DNA of 27,246 nt from Candidatus Peregrinibacteria bacterium (GCA_016186245.1 JACPLZ010000006.1:1-27246); one strand, 5' to 3'; counted from the first letter of the stretch, positions 8,077-16,406 are shown. Numbers and translations: made by a program. Notes: a model not told the origin generated them from the letters alone.

Positions 8077-10191
8077 TTAACCTTCTATTATCAAAGGTAT
8101 GATCAGCGGGCGGCGCTCCAGACGTTCATGGGTGAAACGATCGATTGTCTGGCGGACATATTTTTTGATGTCCTTTCTGTTGGCGCCGGGATTTTTTTCT
8201 CTGATTCTTTTATAGGCATCTACGGCAATCCTGATAATTTCCTGGGTGATTTCCTCTGATTCGTGCATGTAAATAAATCCGCGCGTAACCACGTCCGGAT
8301 CTCTGGTGATGTTTTTCCCCTTTCTGGAAACATACAGCAGAACAACCAGCGCGCCGTTTTGAGACATAATTTCGCGATCCATCTGCACCTGCGACCCGAC
8401 TTTACCTTCGCCGGAGCCATCTATAAGAATATATTTTGTTTCGGCGACTTCGTCCGATTTATAAATTCTGCCGCGTTCTCCCAAAAGGACATCGCCATTT
8501 TTGAGCATGATTATATTGCTTTCCGGAATGCCGCATTTTTCCATGGCAAGTTTGGCCAGCCCCATTCTCATATAATATTCTCCATGAATAGGCACAAGAT
8601 ATTCTGGCTTAATGTAGCTTATCATACGGGCAAGTTCGTCCTGTTTGCCATGCCCGGAAGTGTGCACATCCATTAAATCATTATGGATTACGTCTGCGCC
8701 GAGAAGACTCAATTTATTTATGACAGTATGAATTGCGCGCTCATTTCCGACAATCGGAGACGAAGAAAGAATAATTGTATCGCCTTTTTTTACCTGCAAG
8801 TGGGGGTGTTCGCCATTGGCTATGCGTGAAAGAGCGGAAACGGCTTCGCCCTGCGATCCCGTAGTCAAAATCAGGCTTTCGTGGTCTGGATTTTTTTTGT
8901 ACTGGCGCAAATCGTGGATGTATCCTTTTTTGGCATCGATGTATCCAAGCCTCATGGCTATGTCTATATTTTCGCGCATACTGCGGCCGCCGACATAAAC
9001 TTTGCGGTTATTTTTTATGGCTGAATCAATGATGATCTGGATGCGTCCGATCTGGCTGGAAAAAGAAGCGATAATTATTCTTCCTTTGGTTTTGCCGATA
9101 ATGGAATCAAGGACTTCACCCACCTTGGCCTCGGAAGCAGAATGGCCAGGTTTAAGGGCGTTTGTGGATTCACAAAAAAGCGCGAGAACATTTTGTTCGC
9201 CAAGTTTTTCAATTTTTGCAAGATCGGCCGGGGCTTGATTTCGCGGAGGAGTAGCATCAAATTTAAAGTCGCCCGTGTCGATGATTTTTCCTATCGGCGT
9301 GTCGACAACAATGCCAACGGCATCAGGGATTGAATGATTTACCCTGAAAAAATTTATGAGAAAATTTCCGAGACGTATTGGAACATCAGGATTAATCGTA
9401 TGAAGTTTCGCCGTTTTTTGTTGGTTGAATTCTTCACAGCGTTTTGTGATAAGGCCGATTGTTAGCTTTGTCCCATACACAGGGGGGAAATCCAGTTTTG
9501 GGAGAATGTATGGAATACCGCCGATGTGATCAAGGTGGCCGTGAGTGATAACCACGCCGCGGATGCGATGGCGGTTGTTTTCGAGATAAGTTATGTCCGG
9601 AATTACATAATCAATGCCGAGAAGATCCTCGCTTGGAAATTCCAGACCCATATCGATGATAATGATGTCGTTTTCATATTCGACCAGCATCATGTTTTTG
9701 CCGACTTCATCCAGACCGCCGAGCGGGATAATTTTCACTTTGCCTTTAATGATCGGGGTGGGCTTTGGCTGCGGAGCCGGCTGTGCTGTCTGCTTTGCCG
9801 GATGAGACTGTCTTTTGAAATGCTGCCCGCGACCGTGTTGAGCCCTCTTGGCATGCTGCTGTCCGTGGGGATGCTGTCCGTGGGGATGCTGCTGTCCGTG
9901 GGGATGCTGTCCCTGGTGGTGTCCTTGAGAACGTTGCTGTCCCTGAGGACGGTGTTCACCGTGATGGGATTTATTGGCCGGATGGGACGGTTGCTGTTTA
10001 TCGTCCTGCTGAGGAGAGCCTGTCTTTGCAGGGACAGATTTTTGCGCGGACTGCTGTTTTGAAAAAACCTGTTTCGGCTGTTGCCGATTGTTTTGGGGAA
10101 AATTTGTCTTCGCCGGAGATTTGAAGTTCTGATTTTTTGAATCAGAATTCTTGCCAAATAATCCTGAAAACCATTTATCTAATTCATCCAT
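8077..10191 (-). CDS. rnj: Ribonuclease J with a long His/Gln-rich N-terminal extension
   Basis: Metallo-beta-lactamase/beta-CASP nuclease for mRNA turnover and rRNA maturation, with endo- and 5'-3' exonuclease activity in the family. The catalytic core starts near residue 151 (KVKIIPLGGLDEVGKNMMLV). The zinc motif THGHLDHIGG is at about 216-225. Later come DTGDFKFD, the beta-CASP segments TTGSQGEAVSALSRIANGEH and HTSGHGKQDE, and IHGEYYMRMGLAK. The C-terminal domain ends VRQTIDRFTHERLERRPLI, as in RNase J. At 704 residues it is about 150 longer than usual. The extra N-terminus is disordered, rich in Gln, His, Pro and Lys, with tandem repeats. The TAAAAT at 10206-10201 lies 9 bases before the ATG. 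It is divergent from murD. Confidence 0.95.
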   Translation of the reverse strand: MDELDKWFSGLFGKNSDSKNQNFKSPAKTNFPQNNRQQPKQVFSKQQSAQKSVPAKTGSPQQDDKQQPSHPANKSHHGEHRPQGQQRSQGHHQGQHPHGQQHPHGQHPHGQQHAKRAQHGRGQHFKRQSHPAKQTAQPAPQPKPTPIIKGKVKIIPLGGLDEVGKNMMLVEYENDIIIIDMGLEFPSEDLLGIDYVIPDITYLENNRHRIRGVVITHGHLDHIGGIPYILPKLDFPPVYGTKLTIGLITKRCEEFNQQKTAKLHTINPDVPIRLGNFLINFFRVNHSIPDAVGIVVDTPIGKIIDTGDFKFDATPPRNQAPADLAKIEKLGEQNVLALFCESTNALKPGHSASEAKVGEVLDSIIGKTKGRIIIASFSSQIGRIQIIIDSAIKNNRKVYVGGRSMRENIDIAMRLGYIDAKKGYIHDLRQYKKNPDHESLILTTGSQGEAVSALSRIANGEHPHLQVKKGDTIILSSSPIVGNERAIHTVINKLSLLGADVIHNDLMDVHTSGHGKQDELARMISYIKPEYLVPIHGEYYMRMGLAKLAMEKCGIPESNIIMLKNGDVLLGERGRIYKSDEVAETKYILIDGSGEGKVGSQVQMDREIMSQNGALVVLLYVSRKGKNITRDPDVVTRGFIYMHESEEITQEIIRIAVDAYKRIREKNPGANRKDIKKYVRQTIDRFTHERLERRPLIIPLIIEG
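9853..9921 (-). repeat. In-gene tandem repeat encoding GQHPHGQQHPHGQ units
   Basis: Alternating 15- and 18-base units (on the plus strand CTGTCCGTGGGGATG with or without an extra CTG) repeat about four times within the RNase J N-terminal extension, encoding His-Pro-His-Gly-Gln units. Such a tract is prone to length change by slippage in multiples of three. Confidence 0.75.
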
Positions 10192-10277
10192 TTTTCTTCT
10201 ATTTTACAAAATATAAATAATCTTTGATCGCTTCCCAATCTTCGATTTTTTTCATTGTAACACATCGGAGGCCCATA

Positions 10278-10286
10278 TGCTATACT
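10278..10286 (+). promoter_or_regulatory. Extended -10 promoter of murD
   Basis: TGC-TATACT, an almost ideal extended -10, lies 6 bases before ATG 10293. A weak GTAACA lies 18 bases upstream as a possible -35. Transcription should start at the ATG itself, which also decides the start codon against the longer frame from 10224. Confidence 0.65.
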
Positions 10287-10292
10287 TTTCTC

Positions 10293-11657
10293 ATGGATGA
10301 GCGGAGCAAAATTGCAATTCTTGGCTTTGGACTTGAGGGAAAAGCGATTTTGGAATATCTCCAAAAACATCATTATCCGGAGATTACAGTCTGTGACCGG
10401 AATGAAAAATTGAAGAATGAGATGCCTGGCGGCGCGTCTGTCCAACTGGGAAAACAATATCTGGACGGGCTGGATAAGTTCGAGGTGATTTTCAGAAGTC
10501 CCGGAATTCCTTTTTTGACGCCGCAAATCCAGGCAGCAAAACTTGCCGGCGCAGAGGTGACAAGTGTGATCGGATTTTTTATGGACCAATGTCCATGTCC
10601 GGTTGTGGGAGTAACGGGTACAAAGGGCAAGGGGACTACCTCCAGCCTGATTTATGAAATGCTGAAGCAGTCTGGAAGACAGGCCGGGGTTGATGTTTTT
10701 CTTGGCGGAAATATTGGCAGGCCGCCGATAGAATTCCTCGATCAACTTAATGCCAACTGCATTGTGGTTTTGGAGCTTTCCAGCTTTCAGCTTCAGGATA
10801 TGAAAAAAAGTCCGCACTATGCCGTGCTGCTGAATACCACCACCGACCATCTGGATTATCATGCAGACCGCGATGAATATCTGCGCGCAAAAGAATCGCT
10901 GCTGGCACATCAGCATAAAGACTGCGTGGCTGTCCTTAATAAAGATTATGAATACAGCAAATATTACAAGCCGCTGGTGAAAGGGAAATTGTATTGGACG
11001 AGCATCAAAGAAAAGATGGATGGGGCTTATGTAAGCGATGATCGGCTTTTTGTCGGCAAGGAAAAAATTTGCGATAAAAATGAAATTGCGCTTGTCGGCG
11101 CTCATAATATCGAGAATATTCTGATGGCTGCGGTTATTGCAAAAGAGCTTGGAGCGGATATAAAAAATATTTCAGAAGTCGTGACTACGTTTAAAAATCT
11201 GCCGCATCGATTGCAGTTTGTGAGAGAGTTGCGCGGAGTAAAATATTTCAATGATTCTTATTCCACCACTCCGGAAACTTCGATGGCGGCAGTGGATTCT
11301 TTCGATGTGCCGACAATATTGATTGCCGGAGGCTATGATAAGGGGCTGGATTATGGGCGGTGGGCGGAGAAAATTCTGACAAAAAAATCTTTGAGGACTG
11401 TTATTTTGCTGGGGCAGACTACGGATAAAATGGAGAAGGCTTTGATTGAGGCGGAGGAAAAATTGAGTACGTCCGGTTTTGCGCCGACAAAAGTTTTAAG
11501 AAGAAAAAAGCTGGAAGAGGCGGTGGTGGAAGCTTATGCGGAAGCGGAGGAAGGCGGGGTCGTGGTGATGTCGCCGGGTGCGGCGAGCTTTGATATGTTT
11601 GAGAATTATAAGGAAAGGGGAAATGAGTTTATCGCGCATGTGAGGAAATTAAAATAG
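10293..11657 (+). CDS. murD: UDP-N-acetylmuramoylalanine--D-glutamate ligase
   Basis: Cytoplasmic peptidoglycan ligase that adds D-glutamate to UDP-MurNAc-L-Ala using ATP. The 454-residue protein has the Rossmann N-terminal domain (IAILGFGLEGKA), the ATP-binding loop VTGTKGKGTTSS (about 107-118) and ELSSFQLQ. It also has the NTTTDHLDYH segment, AHNIENILMAA, the C-terminal domain start LRGVKYFNDSYSTTPETS, and IAGGYDKGLDYG. It ends with VVVMSPGAASFDMFENYKER, diagnostic for MurD rather than MurC, E or F. The frame is open from 10224, but the promoter and homology place the start at 10293. It is followed by a palindromic element that may end transcription. Confidence 0.95.
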   Translation: MDERSKIAILGFGLEGKAILEYLQKHHYPEITVCDRNEKLKNEMPGGASVQLGKQYLDGLDKFEVIFRSPGIPFLTPQIQAAKLAGAEVTSVIGFFMDQCPCPVVGVTGTKGKGTTSSLIYEMLKQSGRQAGVDVFLGGNIGRPPIEFLDQLNANCIVVLELSSFQLQDMKKSPHYAVLLNTTTDHLDYHADRDEYLRAKESLLAHQHKDCVAVLNKDYEYSKYYKPLVKGKLYWTSIKEKMDGAYVSDDRLFVGKEKICDKNEIALVGAHNIENILMAAVIAKELGADIKNISEVVTTFKNLPHRLQFVRELRGVKYFNDSYSTTPETSMAAVDSFDVPTILIAGGYDKGLDYGRWAEKILTKKSLRTVILLGQTTDKMEKALIEAEEKLSTSGFAPTKVLRRKKLEEAVVEAYAEAEEGGVVVMSPGAASFDMFENYKERGNEFIAHVRKLK

Positions 11658-11658
11658 G

Positions 11659-11777
11659 ACTTTTAAAAATTGTTGCACTGCTGCGTCAACTGCGCCAATT
11701 TTTGCTTTCGCCGTACCAGTAAGTACGACTCAAACAAAAATGGCTTGTTTCCTTGCATTGCAACAATTTTTAAAGGT
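11659..11777. repeat. Nested palindromic element after murD
   Basis: Terminal inverted repeats of 19 bases (11659-11677 and 11759-11777) match at 18 positions; the outer arm contains TTTAAAAATTGTTGCA. Inside lies a second pair, GCCAATTTTTG / CAAAAATGGC (one-base bulge), then CGTAC/GTACG at the centre. The whole 119-base unit could fold into one long hairpin. It resembles the intergenic repeat families (REP- or MITE-like) scattered in many genomes and carries no gene. It may also act as a terminator for murD. Confidence 0.65.
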
Positions 11778-11956
11778 CATTAGGGGACCTCTGAAAAACT
11801 TACGACCTACTGCAATTTTCAGAATTTGGCTGCAAATGATTCACTCAAGCTCGCTCGGAAAGTGTCGCTCTCGCAAGCCTCAAACAATAATTTTCAACTC
11901 GCTCGTCGTATATTGATGCACAATTTCTGCCAAGCCTATTTACTTCAAAATTTTCC
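11778..11956. other. Non-coding stretch, possibly repeat-derived
   Basis: Nothing convincingly coding is found between the murD palindrome and the end of the SLH gene. The text has repeat-like words (AAGCTCGCTCG, CAACTCGCTCG, TTGGCTGCAAATG against a loosely inverted TTTCTGCCAAG), so a second, degenerate palindromic element is possible. The 64-residue plus frame at 11826 has no domain and looks like chance. Confidence 0.4.
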
Positions 11957-12661
11957 TCATGGAATCAACTCCACAACATCCATATTGGTGAGGTCGATGC
12001 CGGATTCTATGGATTCGTAAGTTACATTTAAGTCGGCGCGGGGGCCGAGGTATTCTTCCAAATTGCCTTTTTTGAATTTAATGATGCGTGCGATCATGTC
12101 GGCCATCTGGTTGCGCTTAAGGTCGGCGTGAAATTCTTTAATATCAAATGGAATCAAATTATCTTTTGAGGCGCGGCGGACGATCGGGCGGTACCAGATT
12201 TCACTTTCATCGGCGTAAGCGATCCCAAAGGCCTGAAGGGTAATTTTGAGACTCTCCGAAAAAGTTACAGGCTGGGCGGGTTTAAAAAGTTTTCCATTTT
12301 CATAGCCCTCGATCCAGCCCTTGTCTTTGCCGTAGCATACATATTTTGTATACCAAACAGTGGTTGGCACATCATTGAAACAACGTTTGTTTTTGTAGGC
12401 GTCAAAAAGGTCGGAAGGCCAATTGAAATAGCGGCCGGCGCCCGCGGCGATAATTTTTAGCATTTCAGCGCGGTTGAGAGTGTTGACCGGTTTGAAAGTA
12501 CCGTCTGGATATCCGTTGATAATACCTTCGGAAACGAGAAATTCGATGCCGCCTTTATAGCGTTCTTCTACCGGCACGTCGGCAAAATCCGCTAAAACCG
12601 ACGCCGCAGGAAGGATTGTCAGCAGAAACATGGCCAAAGCTGTGGGTGTTTTTATTTTCAT
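11957..12661 (-). CDS. S-layer homology (SLH) domain protein, secreted
   Basis: A 234-residue exported protein. The signal peptide is clear: Lys-rich start, then LAMFLLTILPAASVLA, with cleavage likely before DFADV. Two SLH motifs are evident. The first (about 26-75) contains FADVPVEERYKGGIEFL, GIINGYPDGTFKP and LNRAEMLKII. The second (about 93-145) contains CFNDVPTTVWYTKYVC, GWIEGYENGKLFKP and VTFSESLKI. A third, weaker one spans about 152-198 (LKRNQMADMIARII). SLH trimers bind cell-wall polymers and hold surface proteins. With nothing but SLH repeats, this may be a wall adaptor or a short S-layer-associated protein. It is divergent from the 12795 gene. Confidence 0.88.
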   Translation of the reverse strand: MKIKTPTALAMFLLTILPAASVLADFADVPVEERYKGGIEFLVSEGIINGYPDGTFKPVNTLNRAEMLKIIAAGAGRYFNWPSDLFDAYKNKRCFNDVPTTVWYTKYVCYGKDKGWIEGYENGKLFKPAQPVTFSESLKITLQAFGIAYADESEIWYRPIVRRASKDNLIPFDIKEFHADLKRNQMADMIARIIKFKKGNLEEYLGPRADLNVTYESIESGIDLTNMDVVELIP

Positions 12662-12757
12662 GAACTTTTAGTATTCCTCTGTATAATACCAAGTTTCTCC
12701 CGTTATTGTTACCGCAAGGGGAAGGATTTTTGTTTTGCAAAAATCTGTCGCGCGAGC

Positions 12758-12786
12758 TTGACTCAATTGAAATATAGTTGTTTAAT
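12758..12786 (+). promoter_or_regulatory. Promoter of the thioredoxin-like gene
   Basis: -35 TTGACT (12758-12763), exactly 17 bases, -10 TTTAAT (12781-12786), then 8 bases to ATG 12795, giving a leader of 0-3 bases. Confidence 0.55.
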
Positions 12787-12794
12787 GTAGCACT

Positions 12795-13784
12795 ATGCTA
12801 TTGGACAGACGTGAATTATTTGAAGGGTTAGCCGTAAGAAACGGCTCGGAAATCAAACAACAGCCTGAATCTGTTGATGAGACAATGCCTGTTTTAGTCA
12901 TAAAAAGACGCACCGCTTTGCTTGCCGGTGCTGCGTTTTTGCTGGAGACCGCTTGCGCGCCGGTGGTAAGCCAAAACGTTGCACCCAGCCACACCGGCAG
13001 AGAGTCAGGGCATAAATTTACCGAAGAACAGAAAAAACTGCTCCTTGAAATTGAAGAGAAAACAAAAGCTTTTGGTACGGCCTATAATGCCTTCCTGAAA
13101 GAATTCGAAGGTGTTAATCTCGACATCCTTAGCATTGAAAATACGGATAGTTTGTATCATCGAGCCATTGATCAATGGGGTATTATTCGAAAAATGGAAA
13201 AAGGCCTGAAGGAATTATTTGAAAAAGGAATATCCAGCGTGGAATTAAATAATCATTTTTTATCAGAATTACAAAGATTACTGATGATGGCACCGGCTTC
13301 CAGTGATGAACGCAGTAAAAAATTGATGCTGATAAAGCAACGGTTTAATATGCGGTTTGCGTTTTTTATAGGCGATATGAATGACGATAATCTTGAATAT
13401 ACGCAAAGCTTTCCCAATGTTTCCGTGATAATGCTGTCGGCCGACTGGTGCAAAGAATGTGAGGACAGCATGAATGCATTCGCAATGCTTAAGGTTGAAT
13501 ACATGCGTGATAATGTTACTAATTTTACAAGGCTTAGAGTCCAGGACGGCGACCGAAATGATTTGAATCCCGAATGTCTGCGATGGATAGAGGCAAATAA
13601 AGACGATGGAACACTTGTTAAGCGGATACCTCAATATATTGTCGTGCATAACGGAAACTTTGTAGGTTCAATTGCCGGGGCCATACATGACAAAGAACTG
13701 CTGCTGTCAGCCGTGATTGAAGTGCTTGATCATTACCGCGGGAGTCTTCGACAACGATATGAAACTCCAGGTAAGGAAATTTAA
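12795..13784 (+). CDS. Exported thioredoxin-fold protein, likely lipoprotein
   Basis: A 329-residue protein with a C-terminal thioredoxin-like domain. VIMLSADWCKECEDSMNAF carries a CxxC pair (Cys219, Cys222) after a Trp, as in thioredoxin, and RIPQYIVVHNG supplies the cis-proline strand (about 277-287). Upstream is a helical region (about 70-190). The N-terminus has an unusually long polar lead, then IKRRTALLAGAAFLLETAC. This is a hydrophobic segment after a twin arginine (38-39) ending in a possible lipobox cysteine (54). It could be a Tat- or Sec-exported lipoprotein; translation could also start at the internal Met31. Its likely role is disulfide exchange at the cell surface, with partner unknown. 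Confidence 0.75.
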   Translation: MLLDRRELFEGLAVRNGSEIKQQPESVDETMPVLVIKRRTALLAGAAFLLETACAPVVSQNVAPSHTGRESGHKFTEEQKKLLLEIEEKTKAFGTAYNAFLKEFEGVNLDILSIENTDSLYHRAIDQWGIIRKMEKGLKELFEKGISSVELNNHFLSELQRLLMMAPASSDERSKKLMLIKQRFNMRFAFFIGDMNDDNLEYTQSFPNVSVIMLSADWCKECEDSMNAFAMLKVEYMRDNVTNFTRLRVQDGDRNDLNPECLRWIEANKDDGTLVKRIPQYIVVHNGNFVGSIAGAIHDKELLLSAVIEVLDHYRGSLRQRYETPGKEI

Positions 13785-13846
13785 AAGATTCCGGTTGATG
13801 GTGACGTGAAAATTCCGATGAAAAATTTGCGCATAATTCAATTTTT

Positions 13847-14983
13847 TTATTTTATATATTGCTCCATATTCGCTAAAAAATCCGCAACAGGGACAATCTG
13901 AATATTTCCTTCCCACAACTTTCGTGTACCGCCATAAAGAATCAGGCCTTTGGCCTGTGGATAATCTTTAAGGAAAATTTTCAGGTTTTTTAAATGATGG
14001 TATAGTATTTTTGAAGTACGTTTAATTTCCATACCAAAAAATCCTTTGGAGCCGTGAAGCACAAAGTCCACCTCATTTCCCGTCTGAGTTTTCCAAAAAG
14101 ACAGCTTATAATTCCAGCCGTGATAATCATTCATGGCAATCAATTCCTGAAGCACCAATGATTCCAATGCTATGCCTTCAATTTCCTCGGGTGCGTCCAG
14201 AGGCCCGCTTGGGCGAAGTGTCCGATATACTCCGACATCGAAAAAATAAAATTTGGAGTGGGCAAGAAGTCGCCGTTTGGCGCGTTTGGAAAAAAGGGGG
14301 AGTTTGCGGGCAATCATCAGATATTCCAAAATGGAGAAATAATTTTCCACTGATTTGCGGTGTACTGCACATTCCCGAGCTACTTCGGAAACATTCAAAA
14401 TTGACCCCTGGGAAAAACTGGCCGCCTCTAAAAAACGTGAAAATGCTCCGAGATTCCGGGTTACTCCTTCCTGCTGAATTTCCTGCTCCAAATAGGTCAT
14501 GACGTAGGATTCCAGATATTTTTTAGGATTATTCTCGTTGAAAGTGGAGGGAAGATGGCCAAACGCAAGACTGTGTTTGAGTGAAAAATCGCGACCAAGT
14601 TCTGCTGCCGTAAGAGGATAAAGGTGAAATGTAAGCGCCCGGCCGGCAAGTAAATTGGTTCCGCGGTGGTAAAGTTTCCTTGCGCTGGAGCCGGTTAAAA
14701 TAAATTTTAATTTTTGTTTTTCGATAAGACGGTGAATTTCATTCAATAAAGCCGGTACCCGCTGGACTTCGTCAATTATGATGTAATTTTTAAAATCCGG
14801 CGGAATTAACTGTTCTATACGGGATGGGTTTGCAAGGAGATCATTGAATAGTTCCGCTTCCAGGAGGTCGACGTAGACCGCTTTGGGGAAATTTGTTTTG
14901 AGCCAGGTGGTCTTTCCTGTACCGCGCGGACCAAAAAGGAAGAAACTTTTTTTAGAAGGGGGCCTTATAATTCTGGAGTACAT
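13847..14983 (-). CDS. AAA-type ATPase with DUF4143 domain (copy 1)
   Basis: A 378-residue P-loop protein. Walker A is GPRGTGKTTW (about 18-27), Walker B is IIIDEVQRVP, and the sensor-like strand is FILTGSSARKL. A winged-helix-like section follows (LNVSEVARECAVHRKSVENYFSILEYL), then the DUF4143 C-terminal domain. That domain has FYFFDVGVYRTL, ALESLVLQEL and the nuclease-like FWKTQTGNEVDFVLHG...GMEIKRT. Asp, Glu and Lys of that segment resemble the PD-(D/E)xK fold. Family members are common in mobile and defence-rich loci, but their function is poorly known. It is the first of three non-identical paralogues in this window and lies next to the DGR. Confidence 0.85.
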   Translation of the reverse strand: MYSRIIRPPSKKSFFLFGPRGTGKTTWLKTNFPKAVYVDLLEAELFNDLLANPSRIEQLIPPDFKNYIIIDEVQRVPALLNEIHRLIEKQKLKFILTGSSARKLYHRGTNLLAGRALTFHLYPLTAAELGRDFSLKHSLAFGHLPSTFNENNPKKYLESYVMTYLEQEIQQEGVTRNLGAFSRFLEAASFSQGSILNVSEVARECAVHRKSVENYFSILEYLMIARKLPLFSKRAKRRLLAHSKFYFFDVGVYRTLRPSGPLDAPEEIEGIALESLVLQELIAMNDYHGWNYKLSFWKTQTGNEVDFVLHGSKGFFGMEIKRTSKILYHHLKNLKIFLKDYPQAKGLILYGGTRKLWEGNIQIVPVADFLANMEQYIK

Positions 14984-14989
14984 AACTCC

Positions 14990-15017
14990 GTTTTACATAG
15001 TTTTTTGGAGTTTTCAA
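14990..15017 (-). promoter_or_regulatory. Promoter of ATPase copy 1
   Basis: -35 TTGAAA (15017-15012), 16-base spacer, -10 TAAAAC (14995-14990), then 6 bases to the ATG at 14983; leaderless spacing. Confidence 0.45.
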
Positions 15018-15029
15018 GGAAAAAGATTA

Positions 15030-15705
15030 TCACCAGAATTCTAATTTTTCGCAGACAAGCCAATTAAAGTGTTTGATTTTCTTGTGGTTTCCGTGCTGTT
15101 TCATAAGACCGTGATAGCTGGAAATATTGCCGATAGGAATTCCTGCACGTTTGCCTGGAACGGACATAAAGCTATAAATTATCTCTTTGAGCAAATTAAA
15201 ACTTGTACTATCTTTGATTTTGCGTGAAAGAATTTTAAGCAAAATTTCTTGATTAACATTGTCAAAAAACTTTTTTATATCACATTTCCATGTGCTAAAA
15301 AATGGCTTACTGTAGCCATTTTTCGAGAGAGAGATATGGCTTAAGCAAGCCATTGATTCGCTCTATAGCGCCGAGCAATCCCTTCTCTTTGCGGCAAGAC
15401 CATGCATCGTAGATAAGTGTTTTGTCATAAATTTTGTTAAGCCAATCGTAAATAAGTCTGTGTATCACGCGGTCACGAACTTTTGCGACCGAGATTTCCC
15501 GTCGTTTATTATCGCAGACAATAAATTTTCTGTAATTACCATGACTATAATTACCGGTTTGCAAATCATGAAAAAGGTCATAAAGATTTCTTTCCAGATT
15601 GTATTGAAAATCATGCATTTCAAATGTGAAATGTTTCCCTTTTTTGAAAGTAAACCAGCTTTTCCAAATATTATTTAACCCCAGATCTATGGATTCATTA
15701 CCCAT
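15030..15705 (-). pseudogene. DGR-type reverse transcriptase, frameshifted and internally deleted
   Basis: The 5' part (15705 to about 15325) reads like the start of a DGR reverse transcriptase: WKSWFTFKKGKH, DLQTGNYSHGNYRKFIV, KRREISVAKVRDRVIHRLI and DKTLIYDAWSCRKEKGLLGA. The frame then ends at a TAA, and the sequence continues in another frame with WKCDIKKFFDNVNQEILLKI and GKRAGIPIGN. These are the first catalytic-Asp motif and the GxPxGN motif of the family. The shift maps to a (GA)5 tract at 15325-15334; one extra CT unit on the coding strand restores the frame. After PIGN (about 15126) the protein jumps to SSYHGLMKQHGNHKKIKHFN, a typical RT C-terminus. The YxDD motif and most of the palm and thumb are therefore missing, and the enzyme cannot be active. 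Confidence 0.85.
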
Positions 15706-16033
15706 TATCAATAAAACTTATGATGCTTATAAGGGCATTATAGACCTTAACAACACGTTGAAAAAGCGTTGGAGGTTTTCACTTGGGTTAAGCCTGGAAA
15801 ATTCAATCTTGGATCTTATGGAAACCCTGGTGCTTGCAAAAAGCGCTCCAAAGCCATTAAAGGCCGGATACTTGTTAAAAGCCGTAGGAAAACTGGAAAT
15901 AACCACGTTGAAATTGCGGTTGCTGCTGGAATTGAAACTTGCAAATGAAACAAAACTTTTCCAGCTCCAAGCATTGCTTGCCGAAATCGGCAGAATGCTT
16001 GGAGGCTGGTTAAGATCGGTCCAAAGCACATAA
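15689..16033 (+). CDS. avd: Avd-like accessory protein of the retroelement
   Basis: A 114-residue all-helical protein of the Avd / S23-like four-helix-bundle family. It begins LPIINKTYDAYKGII, continues with SLGLSLENSILDLMETLVLA and LEITTLKLRLLLELKLANET, and ends IGRMLGGWLRS, the usual Avd C-terminal signature. Avd is a basic pentamer that binds RT and the TR RNA and is needed for mutagenic retrohoming in studied DGRs. Here it lies on the strand opposite to RT, TR and target. Its start overlaps the RT start by 17 bases, and its stop codon lies in the 3' edge of TR. The frame is intact. The upstream extension to 15626 is antisense to RT and not used. Confidence 0.85.
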   Translation: MDSLPIINKTYDAYKGIIDLNNTLKKRWRFSLGLSLENSILDLMETLVLAKSAPKPLKAGYLLKAVGKLEITTLKLRLLLELKLANETKLFQLQALLAEIGRMLGGWLRSVQST

Positions 16034-16139
16034 ACTCTTACCGAGCTGCGAAGACGAAGGTTATCATTGATATTATCAGGATTATCATTGTTCAAGTTCA
16101 CCTGATCATTGTTCCAATTACCGTTCGCCACAAGAGAGG
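16026..16139 (-). repeat. DGR template repeat (TR)
   Basis: The minus-strand sequence matches the end of the target gene at a fixed offset of 443 bases. Over the core (16041-16139) there are 29 adenines, of which 21 differ in VR; none of the 70 other bases differ. Three more A-to-G changes follow, then two T mismatches, then an identical ATGTGC. The last part may mark the IMH*/IMH boundary. In the reading frame of VR, TR is rich in AAC and AAT codons (NGNWNNDQVNLNNDNPDN), the usual design that maximises diversity when A is mutated. It lies between the target terminator and the RT/Avd genes. Confidence 0.92.
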
Positions 16140-16406
16140 TCATGACCAGGCTTTTTCCGGAAAACAAGGTCAGCCGCAGCCGGCCTGCCTGCATTGGTTT
16201 GCTTTTTTCAACTCTCTTTATAGAGTTAAGCCTGGCTCAATCGTGAGGGTAGATGTGCTTATTTCAATTCTTTTCCCAAAGCTTCTTTTTGAATGCAAAG
16301 CTTTTTTATTGAGATCAGAACCTGTGGCAGCCCGCGGTTTGAATTATCAGAACTCGGGTTGCTATTCGCCACGCAGTGCCAGGATAGTTTTTTGTGATTA
16401 AAAGTA
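16140..16406. other. Spacer between TR and the target terminator
   Basis: No supported gene. At 16243-16258 the plus strand reads GTGAGGGTAGATGTGC, 15 of 16 bases identical to the minus-strand end of VR (16484-16469), so an inverted copy of the VR tail is present. A small stem, AACTCT/AGAGTT, lies at about 16210-16227. A minus-strand open frame of some 50 codons ends near 16260 without a start codon; it may be debris of a lost gene. Confidence 0.5.

Noticed and set aside
15727..16194. Minus-strand frame covering TR and antisense to avd
   Set aside because: It reads through TR by design and has no family features. The plus-strand Avd match is far stronger.
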